From Mycolicibacterium fallax (GTDB lineage Bacteria; Actinomycetota; Actinomycetes; Mycobacteriales; Mycobacteriaceae): a stretch of 64,000 nt of DNA. The notes beneath the pieces were generated by a model. That model was not told the DNA's origin, ran no database searches, and was given only the letters and a program-made list of their open reading frames with translations. The stretch lies in the NCBI RefSeq assembly GCF_010726955.1, contig NZ_AP022603.1:682001-746000 (forward strand), read 5' to 3'. This document shows positions 20,591-27,515 of the stretch, in pieces; within the stretch, counting starts at the first letter, position 1; each line of letters starts with the position of its first letter. A program made the translations under genes and the position numbers.

Positions 20591-23500
20591 CCTCCCGGCA
20601 CCCCGGACGTCTGCTGCCCGCCCTGGGTCGGCTGGTGGTCGCCCGCCCGGTGCTGGTGATTCTGGCCTGGCTCGGCACCGCGGCGGTGCTGGTGCTGACC
20701 ATCCCGCCGCTGGCCGTGGTCGCCCAGCGCAATCCGCCGCCGATGCTCCCCGCGGACGCCCCGGTGCTGGCGGCCGGCACCGCGATGCAGGCGGCGTTCG
20801 GCGAGGCGGGTTCGGGCAACCTGGCCGTGGTGGTGCTGCACCACGACCGCGAACGGTTCACCGACGATGACGAGGCCGTCTACCGTGACCTGGTGACCCG
20901 GCTGCGCGCCGACACCGCCGACGTCGAGTCCGTTCAGGACTTCATCACCACGCCCGAACTGCGCGAGGTGATGACCAGCAAGGACAACCAGGCCTGGACG
21001 CTGCCGGTCAGCCTGACCGGAACGATGGGCACCCCGGCGGGGCAGGCGGCGTTTCGCGGCGCGATGGCCATCGTGCGGGAGAGCACCGCGGACACCGCGC
21101 TGACCGCCGATGTGGTCGGGCCGGCGGCAACCCTGGAGGACGTCAACGCGATCGGCGCCGACGATCAGCACGTCATCGAGATCGCCACTGTCGTGCTGGT
21201 GCTGACCATCCTCATCCTGGTGTACCGCAATGCCGTGGCCATGCTGATGCCGCTGCTGACCATCGGGGTTTCCCTGGTCATCGCCCAGCAGGTGGTGGCC
21301 GGGCTGGGCCTGCTCGGGCTGGGGCTCGGGCCGCAGACCCTGATGCTGATGACCGGAATGATGATGGGCGCCGGGGTCGACTACGCGGTCTTCCTGTTCA
21401 GCCGCTATCAGGAATTGCTGCGCGCCGGCCGGAAATCCGACGACGCGCTGATCGCCGCGCTGCAGACCATCGGCGAGGTGATCGCCGGCTCGGCCGGCAC
21501 CGTCGCGCTCACCTTCGTCGGCCTGGGCCTGGCCACCCTCGGGGTGTTCGCCACCGTCGGTCCCGCACTCACCATCACCATCGCCACCGGCTTCCTCGCC
21601 TCGATGACGCTGCTGCCGGCGCAGATCGCGATCGCCGGACGCCGCGGGTGGATCGCGCCGCGGCGCGACCTCACCGGCCGGCTGTGGCGGCGCACCGGGG
21701 TGGCCGTGGTTCGCCGGCCCGGCCGCTACCTGGCCGCCAGCCTGGTGCTGCTGATCGGGCTGGCGGCCTGCACCGGGTTCGCCCGATTCAACTTCGATGA
21801 CCGGATCACGCTGCCCGCGGACGCCCTGAGCAATCGCGGCTACGACGCGATGACCGCGCACTTCCCGATCAGCACCACCCTGCAGCAGTTCGTCGTGATC
21901 CACACCCCGGACCAGGATCTGCGCACCCCGCGGGCGCTCGGCGACCTCGAGCAGCTCGCGGCGCGGATCGCCCAGCTGCCCGGCATCGAGGCGGTGCGGG
22001 GCCTGACCCGGCCCACCGGCGAGACCCTGGAGCAGGGCCGGGCCACCTATCAGGCCGGTGAGGTCGGCGGGAAGCTGCGTGACGCGTCGTCGCAGATCAC
22101 CCGGAACGACGCCAACCTCAGCAAACTCACCGACGGCGCCGACCAACTCGCCGACGTGCTCGGTGAGGTCCGCGACCAGGTCAGCGGATCGCTGGGCACC
22201 ATCCGCGTTCTGGTGAGCGCACTGACCGAGCTGCAGCGCAAGGTCGGCGGCGGTCCCACGCTGGCCGAGATCGACCGCACCGCAACGCTGGTCGACAACA
22301 TCCAGACCATGGGCGGGGCCCTCGACGACAGCGTCGAGCGGATGAGCCGATTGCACACCTGGGCCGCGCCGATGGTCGCGGTGCTCAACACCGCTCCGGC
22401 GTGTGACGCCGATCCCGGCTGCGCGGCCGGGCGGGCCGATCTGGCCGCGCTCGCCGACTCCGGTGACAATCCGTCGATGCAGGCGCTTGGCGAATTGGTG
22501 CGCCAGCTCAAAAACACGAAATCCTCGACCACCCTGGGTGATTCGGTCCGCACGCTGGGGCGAAGCCTGGCCACCGTGACCGCGTCGGCGCGCACCCTGG
22601 GCCTGGGCGGCGCGGCCGGGCGGCAGCACACGCTCATCGAGGCGCTCAACGGCGCCGGGACGCTGGCCGAGTCCAGCCGCAAGCTCGCCGACGGGGTGCA
22701 GCTGCTGGTCGACCAGACCCGCAAGGTCGGCGGCGGACTGGATCAGGCCTCGGAGTTTCTGCTGGCGATGAAACGCGACGCCGCGACCCCGTCGACGGCC
22801 GGCTTCTACATCCCGCCGGAGGTGCTGACCCAGAAGGAGTTCGAGAAGGTCGCCAAGCTGTTCGTGTCCGCCGACGGGCGCACCGTGCGCTACCTGGTGC
22901 AGACCGCGCTGAACCCGTTCGGCACCGCGGCGATGGATCAGGTGGATCAGATCGTGGCCGCCGCCCGCAGCACACTGCCCAACACCGCGCTGGCCGGCGC
23001 ACAGATCTCCATGGTCGGGTTCTCCGCGGTCAACCACGACATCCGCGACTACTACACCAGCGACCTGCGGTTCATCGTGATTTTGACGCTGGTGGTGGTG
23101 TTTCTGATTCTGGCGCTGCTGCTGCGTGCCGTGGTGGCACCGCTGTACCTGGTGGCCTCGGTGGTGCTGTCGTACGCATCGGCGCTGGGCATCGGGGTGG
23201 CGCTGTTCCAATTCGGGCTGGGACAGGAGCTGCACTGGAGCGTGCCCGGGATGGCCTTTTTGGTGCTGGTGGCCGTCGGCGCGGACTACAACCTGCTGCT
23301 GATCTCCCGGATCCGGCAGGAGTCCGGGCGCGGGGTGCGCACCGGCACCATCCGCACCGTCGCGGCCACCGGCGGCGTGATCACCTCGGCCGGCCTGATC
23401 TTCGCGGCCTCCATGCTGTCGCTGACGGTGTCCAGCATCAGCACCGTCGTGCAGATGGGCTTCGTCATCGGCGTCGGTCTGCTGCTGGACACCTTCGTGG

Positions 23501-23610
23501 TGCGCACCGTCACCGTCCCCGCGCTGTGCGTGCTGATCGGTGACGCCAACTGGTGGCCGGCCGGGGGCCGGACCCGCTACCGCACCCGCTCGAAGGTCCC
23601 GCTGGCGTAG
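20587..23610 (+). CDS. MmpL-family RND lipid transporter
   Basis: A 1007-residue inner-membrane exporter of the MmpL family, which carries large lipids such as sulfolipid or acyltrehalose precursors to the periplasm using proton force. Twelve helices can be drawn: TM1 near residues 17-37, TM2-TM6 at about 200-345, TM7 near 385 and TM8-TM12 at about 830-985. Two large periplasmic loops intervene; the second (about 410-820) is long, as in MmpL8/MmpL10-type proteins. Proton-relay Asp-Tyr pairs are present: Asp265-Tyr266 (GAGVDYAVF) and Asp900-Tyr901 (GADYNLL). The TTG start overlaps the previous stop. No mmpS gene accompanies it, as in other MmpL8/10-like loci. The last 34 bases overlap the 3' end of the convergent FadD gene. 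The cargo is presumably the product of this cassette. Confidence 0.92.
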   Translation: MTSRHPGRLLPALGRLVVARPVLVILAWLGTAAVLVLTIPPLAVVAQRNPPPMLPADAPVLAAGTAMQAAFGEAGSGNLAVVVLHHDRERFTDDDEAVYRDLVTRLRADTADVESVQDFITTPELREVMTSKDNQAWTLPVSLTGTMGTPAGQAAFRGAMAIVRESTADTALTADVVGPAATLEDVNAIGADDQHVIEIATVVLVLTILILVYRNAVAMLMPLLTIGVSLVIAQQVVAGLGLLGLGLGPQTLMLMTGMMMGAGVDYAVFLFSRYQELLRAGRKSDDALIAALQTIGEVIAGSAGTVALTFVGLGLATLGVFATVGPALTITIATGFLASMTLLPAQIAIAGRRGWIAPRRDLTGRLWRRTGVAVVRRPGRYLAASLVLLIGLAACTGFARFNFDDRITLPADALSNRGYDAMTAHFPISTTLQQFVVIHTPDQDLRTPRALGDLEQLAARIAQLPGIEAVRGLTRPTGETLEQGRATYQAGEVGGKLRDASSQITRNDANLSKLTDGADQLADVLGEVRDQVSGSLGTIRVLVSALTELQRKVGGGPTLAEIDRTATLVDNIQTMGGALDDSVERMSRLHTWAAPMVAVLNTAPACDADPGCAAGRADLAALADSGDNPSMQALGELVRQLKNTKSSTTLGDSVRTLGRSLATVTASARTLGLGGAAGRQHTLIEALNGAGTLAESSRKLADGVQLLVDQTRKVGGGLDQASEFLLAMKRDAATPSTAGFYIPPEVLTQKEFEKVAKLFVSADGRTVRYLVQTALNPFGTAAMDQVDQIVAAARSTLPNTALAGAQISMVGFSAVNHDIRDYYTSDLRFIVILTLVVVFLILALLLRAVVAPLYLVASVVLSYASALGIGVALFQFGLGQELHWSVPGMAFLVLVAVGADYNLLLISRIRQESGRGVRTGTIRTVAATGGVITSAGLIFAASMLSLTVSSISTVVQMGFVIGVGLLLDTFVVRTVTVPALCVLIGDANWWPAGGRTRYRTRSKVPLA

Positions 23611-25331
23611 CGCTCGACGCAGGCCTGCCGGCGGATCTTGCCGCTGGTGGTCAACGGGATCGCCCCGCGTGAGACCAGCACCAGCTCGCGGGCGACGATG
23701 CCGTGCGACTCCGAGATCGCCGAGTGCACGGAATTCTCGATCTGCGCCAGCCGCTCACCGATCTCCGCCTCGGTCTGGCCGAGGTTCTTGGTCTCCACGA
23801 TCGCGACGAGTTCCTCGGCGTCGGGGCCCTGGACGACGATCGCCGCCGACCGGCAGCCGGAGATCGCGGTGACGGTGGCCTCGATGTCGTCGGGATAGTG
23901 GTTGCGCCCGCGCACGATCAGCAGATCCTTGATCCGCCCCACAATGAACAGCTCGCCCGCCGAGAGGAACCCCAGATCCCCGGTGCACAGCCAATTGTCG
24001 TGCGGGGTGTCCGGCGCCGGGTCGACGATGATGCCGCCGAAGGTGCGCGCGGTCTCCTCCGGTTTGTTCCAGTACCCCTGGCAGACATTGTCGCCGCGCA
24101 CCCAGATCTCACCGATCGTCCCGTCGGCGCACTCGCGGCGGGTCTGCGGATCGACGATGCGCACCGCGGGGGAGTCCGGCGTGCCGTAACCGACCAGTGC
24201 GGTTCCGTCGTCACTGCGGCGGGCCTGCCCCTGCGCGAGCAGGTCCGGATCGAAGCTCACGACGGTCGGCGCGGCGGCCGGGGCGGCCGTGGCGACGTAC
24301 AGCGTCGCCTCGGCCAGGCCGTAGGACGGCCGGATCACCCCGGCGGACAGCCCCAGCGGGGCGAACCGGCGGGTGAAGCGATCCATCGAGCCGGGCAGCA
24401 CCCGTTCGGCGCCGTTCATCACCGCGAGCACCGAACTCAGGTCGGCGCCGGGCAGATCGTCGTCGCTGACCCGGGCGGCGGCCAGGTCGAAGGCGAAGTT
24501 GGGTGCCGCGGTCAGGGCGCTGGGGTAAGCGGCGAGCAGCTGCAGCCACCGGGCCGGGCGGGCCAGGAATGCCAGCGGCGAGGTGAACACGGTGTGCCAG
24601 CCGCCCAGGATCGGTGCGCAGACGCCCAGCAGCAGGCCCATGTCGTGGTAGAAGGGCAGCCAGGACACCACGGTGGTGTCGGCCGGCGCGACCCCGCCGT
24701 GGTGCGGGAAGAAGTACCGGATCATCTGCCGGTAGTTGGCGACCAGGTTGGCGTGCGAGACCATCACGCCGGCCGGGGTTCGCGTCGACCCCGAGGTGTA
24801 CTGCAGATAGGCCACCTCCGGCGTCGGCCGTCGGCCCGCCGCGGCGCGCGGGGCGGGTGCCGGCAGCCGGTCGACCTCGATGATGGTGGCGTCCGGCGCC
24901 GCGCCGGCGTGCGCGGCGACGGCCGCCGCGGCGGCCGAATCGGTCAGCAGCACCGTCGGTGCGGCGTCGGCCAGCACCGCCAGTACCCGCTCGTCGGAGA
25001 ATCCGGGGGCCGGCGTCGACAGCGGTACCGCGATCAGGCCGGCCTCCAGCGCCGCGAGATAGCCGATCACATAGTGCAGGTTCTGCGGGGCCAGCACCGC
25101 GGCGCGATCGCCGGGGGCGGTGCGCTCGCGCAGCACCGCGGCCAGGTCGGCCACCCGGCGGTACAGCTGCGCCCAGGTCAGCTCCTCGGCGACGCCGTCC
25201 CACTGGCTGTCGTAGTCGATGAAGGTGAAGGCGGGGTCGTGCGGTTGCAGGCTGGCGCGCTCCCGCAGCACCGCCGTCAGTGACGTTTGGATGATTCCGG
25301 GTCCTCTCAAGATCGCACCGACGACGGCCAT
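23577..25331 (-). CDS. Fatty acyl-AMP ligase (FadD, FAAL type)
   Basis: A 584-residue adenylate-forming enzyme that activates a fatty acid as acyl-AMP and hands it to the PKS, as FadD21, FadD23 and similar FAALs do next to papA/mmpL/pks genes. The P-loop is YTSGSTRTPAGVMVSH. WLPFYHDMGLL and SYGLAEATL are standard FAAL core motifs. GDLGFL and GRIKDLLIVRGRNHYPDDIE mark the hinge. TTSGKIRRQ near the C-terminus holds the catalytic-type lysine (Lys565). The N-terminal DPAFTFIDYD block is also typical. It is transcribed toward mmpL and the two 3' ends overlap by 34 bases. The upstream 70-bp gap shared with lipL carries a 14-bp palindrome. Assignment as FAAL rather than CoA ligase rests on overall resemblance and context. 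Confidence 0.92.
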   Translation of the reverse strand: MAVVGAILRGPGIIQTSLTAVLRERASLQPHDPAFTFIDYDSQWDGVAEELTWAQLYRRVADLAAVLRERTAPGDRAAVLAPQNLHYVIGYLAALEAGLIAVPLSTPAPGFSDERVLAVLADAAPTVLLTDSAAAAAVAAHAGAAPDATIIEVDRLPAPAPRAAAGRRPTPEVAYLQYTSGSTRTPAGVMVSHANLVANYRQMIRYFFPHHGGVAPADTTVVSWLPFYHDMGLLLGVCAPILGGWHTVFTSPLAFLARPARWLQLLAAYPSALTAAPNFAFDLAAARVSDDDLPGADLSSVLAVMNGAERVLPGSMDRFTRRFAPLGLSAGVIRPSYGLAEATLYVATAAPAAAPTVVSFDPDLLAQGQARRSDDGTALVGYGTPDSPAVRIVDPQTRRECADGTIGEIWVRGDNVCQGYWNKPEETARTFGGIIVDPAPDTPHDNWLCTGDLGFLSAGELFIVGRIKDLLIVRGRNHYPDDIEATVTAISGCRSAAIVVQGPDAEELVAIVETKNLGQTEAEIGERLAQIENSVHSAISESHGIVARELVLVSRGAIPLTTSGKIRRQACVERYASGTFERVR

Positions 25332-25358
25332 CGGATCCCACTTGGGTAACGGTCGCGC

Positions 25359-25372
25359 ATAACTGTAGTTAT
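25359..25372. promoter_or_regulatory. Palindrome in the fadD-lipL intergenic gap
   Basis: ATAACT (25359-25364), GT, AGTTAT (25367-25372) form a perfect 14-bp palindrome in the 70-bp divergent gap between the FadD and lipL starts. A TACAGT hexamer on the minus strand (25362-25367) would be a -10 for fadD and overlaps it. A regulator binding here could control the FadD gene, lipL or both. Confidence 0.45.
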
Positions 25373-25401
25373 TGTGCCACGGCGCCGATTACCGTTGTGT
25401 C

Positions 25402-26667
25402 ATGGGTCACACAGCCGAACACGGAACCGGGCTGCCCCGCGGCGTGCGCGGCGCGGCCGACCCGGCCTTCGGCTGGGCGGTGCGCAGCTTCGCGGCGATG
25501 TTCCCGCACCGGCGGTTCGGCGGCGGCGCGCTGTCGGTGTACCTGGACGGCGAGCCGGTCGTCGATGTCTGGACCGGCTGGTCGGACCGGGCCGGCCGGC
25601 AGCGCTGGGACGCCGACACCGGGGCGATGGTGTTCTCCGCGACCAAGGGCGTGGCCTCGACCGTCATTCACCGGCTGGCCGACCGCGGCCTGATCGACTA
25701 CGACGCACCGGTCGCTGAATACTGGCGGGACTTCGGCCAGAACGGCAAGGCCGACATCACCGTCCGGGAGATGATGAGCCACCGGGCCGGGCTGTCCAAC
25801 CTGAGCGTCGGCGCCGGCGCGGAGATCCTCGACCATGTCCGGATGGAGGAGCGGATGGCCGCCGCGCCGCACACCGAGCTGCGCGGCAAGCCGTCGTATC
25901 ACGCGCTGACCTACGGCTGGCTGCTGTCCGGGCTGGCCCGCGCGGTCACCGGGTCGGGCATGCGGGAGTTGTTCCGCGCCGAGATCGCCGCGCCGCTGGG
26001 CACCGACGGCCTGCACCTGGGCCGGCCGCCGGCCGGCGCCGCGACCCGGGCCGCCCAGATCATCGGGCCGCAGCGGATCCCCGGGGTGCCCGGCTTCGAC
26101 CGGCTGGCGCCCCGGGTCGCCGCGCACCCGGCCTCGGCGATCTTCGGCGCGATGTACTTCCCGTCGATGACCCGGGTGATCCGCGGGGACACCCCGCTGC
26201 TGGACGCCGAGATCCCGTCGGCCAACGCGGTGACCACGGCGCGCGCCCTGGCCCGGATGTACGCCGCGCTGGCCAACGGCGGCGCGGCCGGCGGGCAACG
26301 GCTGCTGTCGGCCGAGACCGTCCGGCGGCTGCGCGGCCGCCGGGACCTGAGCCCGGACCGCGCGCTGCTGGGCCTGCCGATGGCGTTTCACCTGGGCTAC
26401 CACGCCTCCCCGGTGCCCGGGGTGCTGCCGGGCTACGGTCACGTCGGCCTCGGCGGGTCGCACGGCTGGGCGATTCCCGATGCCGGCATCGCGATCGGCT
26501 TCGTGCACAACCGGCTGCTGACCCCGTTCCTGCTCGGCGACCAGGCCGGCTTCCTGGGCACCGCCCAGCTGATTCGGCGCGGCGCGGCGACCGCCCGGGC
26601 CCGCGGCTACCGGACGGTGCCCGACCTGGGCGCCGGCTTCCCGCTGCCCGCCGCGGCCGCCGGCTGA
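25402..26667 (+). CDS. lipL: Beta-lactamase-fold esterase LipL
   Basis: A 421-residue serine esterase of the class C beta-lactamase/penicillin-binding fold (family VIII carboxylesterases). The active-site SxxK is in VFSATKGV (Ser79, Lys82). The tyrosine region is ALTYGW at about residue 170. HVGLGGSHGW near residue 350 resembles the third conserved box. The sequence matches my memory of M. tuberculosis LipL (Rv1497) along its length, e.g. FGGGALSVYLDGEPVVDVW. No signal peptide is evident. The ATG at 25402 is favoured because TACCGT (25390-25395) lies six bases before it, giving a leaderless mRNA; an upstream TTG at 25372 is less likely. It is divergent from fadD and convergent, with a 4-base gap, with the DUF202 genes. 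Confidence 0.92.
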   Translation: MGHTAEHGTGLPRGVRGAADPAFGWAVRSFAAMFPHRRFGGGALSVYLDGEPVVDVWTGWSDRAGRQRWDADTGAMVFSATKGVASTVIHRLADRGLIDYDAPVAEYWRDFGQNGKADITVREMMSHRAGLSNLSVGAGAEILDHVRMEERMAAAPHTELRGKPSYHALTYGWLLSGLARAVTGSGMRELFRAEIAAPLGTDGLHLGRPPAGAATRAAQIIGPQRIPGVPGFDRLAPRVAAHPASAIFGAMYFPSMTRVIRGDTPLLDAEIPSANAVTTARALARMYAALANGGAAGGQRLLSAETVRRLRGRRDLSPDRALLGLPMAFHLGYHASPVPGVLPGYGHVGLGGSHGWAIPDAGIAIGFVHNRLLTPFLLGDQAGFLGTAQLIRRGAATARARGYRTVPDLGAGFPLPAAAAG

Positions 26668-26671
26668 GGCA

Positions 26672-26941
26672 CTACCGCAGCGCGATCAGCGACAGCGCGG
26701 CCAGCGCGGCGACGGACCAGCCGATCACCGGGACCGCCACCGTCGCCGGGGTGCCGCGGCGGCGGCGCACCTGGGACAGCCCGAGCGCCAGCAGGGCCAG
26801 CAGCACGGCCGCCATCGCCAGGGTCAGCCGCACCGCCGCCACGTCGTGGAACATCATCACCCCGGCCAGCGCGGCCAGGCTGATCGCGGTGCGCTCCCAG
26901 GCCAGCTCGGTCCGCTCGTGCTGCAGCCCCGGGTCGGTCAT
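26672..26941 (-). CDS. DUF202 (YidH-like) small membrane protein, second of pair
   Basis: An 89-residue protein with the DUF202 signature HERTELAWERTAISLAAL followed by three hydrophobic segments and a basic RRRRG loop. Function is unknown; similar proteins occur in pairs in many bacteria. The ATG overlaps the stop of the preceding DUF202 gene (ATGA), so the two are translated together and may form a heteromer. Confidence 0.85.
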   Translation of the reverse strand: MTDPGLQHERTELAWERTAISLAALAGVMMFHDVAAVRLTLAMAAVLLALLALGLSQVRRRRGTPATVAVPVIGWSVAALAALSLIALR

Positions 26942-27267
26942 CCCGGCACCCGCAGCGCCAGCAGGCCCAGCGCGACGATCGCCGTGGTCAGCAGCACCGC
27001 GCCGAGGATCACCGGCAGCCGGCTGCTGGGCAGGTCCGCGCCCGCGGTCATGGCCTCCTGCACCCGGCGCCAGCGCCGCACCGAGAGCACCGCCAGCACC
27101 CCGCCGAAGGCGATCAGCAGCGCGCTCAGGCCGTGCCGCAGCTCGCCGATGCCGAGGTCGGGCAGCACGATCAGCGCCACGCCGCCGCCGATCAGCGCCA
27201 GCGTGGTGCGGATCCAGGCCAAAAACGTGCGCTCGTTGGCGAGGGTGAACCGGTAGTCCAGAGACAC
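26938..27267 (-). CDS. DUF202 (YidH-like) small membrane protein, first of pair
   Basis: A 109-residue membrane protein with the DUF202 hallmark LANERTFLAWIRTTLALIGGGVA and three hydrophobic helices. A GTG at 27276 is also open. GTG at 27267 is preferred because the minus-strand TAGGGT (27275-27280) is exactly seven bases upstream, giving a leaderless message, and because the family usually begins near SLDYRFTLANERT. It is divergent from the ileS T-box leader. The partner gene overlaps its stop. Function unknown. Confidence 0.83.
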   Translation of the reverse strand: MSLDYRFTLANERTFLAWIRTTLALIGGGVALIVLPDLGIGELRHGLSALLIAFGGVLAVLSVRRWRRVQEAMTAGADLPSSRLPVILGAVLLTTAIVALGLLALRVPG

Positions 27268-27295
27268 GGCTGCCACCCTAGCCAGCGGGCGGCGG

Positions 27296-27515
27296 TAGAA
27301 TTCGGCGAATCGGCGTCGATCCGGCCATCACCGGGGAGCCTTCGGAGGAACCGTCGCCCCGGCGACCCAGTAGAACCGAACGGGTGGGCCCGTCACAGCC
27401 CACGATTGAGCGGCGCGCCCCGCGGGTGCGCAAGCGGGGTGGTACCGCGGCGCTCGCGCAGACCGCGCGCGGCGTCGTCCCCGTGCCGGAACCTCAGGCA
27501 CAGGAGACGACGGTC
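27296..27515 (+). promoter_or_regulatory. Translational T-box riboswitch of ileS, with its promoter -10
   Basis: TAGAAT (27296-27301) is a good -10. The leader then contains the parts of the ultrashort-Stem-I T-box known upstream of actinobacterial ileS. The isoleucine specifier ATC lies at 27327-27329 in CCGGCCATCACCGG, followed by GGGGAGCC. A linker hairpin region follows, then the T-box sequence TGGTACCGCG at 27440-27449, which pairs with the uncharged tRNA 3' end. GTGCC and GGCAC (stem around 27483-27500) flank the ribosome-binding site CAGGAG (27501-27506). In this class, binding of uncharged tRNA-Ile frees the ribosome-binding site. The class is established for mycobacterial ileS; the pairing details here are inferred by eye. 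Confidence 0.88.

Noticed and set aside
20497..23235. A 912-codon minus-strand open frame opposite mmpL
   Set aside because: His/Gln/Arg-rich translation with no motif, antisense to an intact transporter.
9709..25400. Evidence of an integrated mobile element around the lipid cassette
   Set aside because: I found no transposase, integrase, tRNA gene or flanking direct repeat; codon use resembles the core genes. Insertion by recombination remains possible but is not shown.
27384..27515. Upstream extension of the ileS frame
   Set aside because: It would translate the T-box riboswitch; the ribosome-binding site and conserved N-terminus place the start at 27516.
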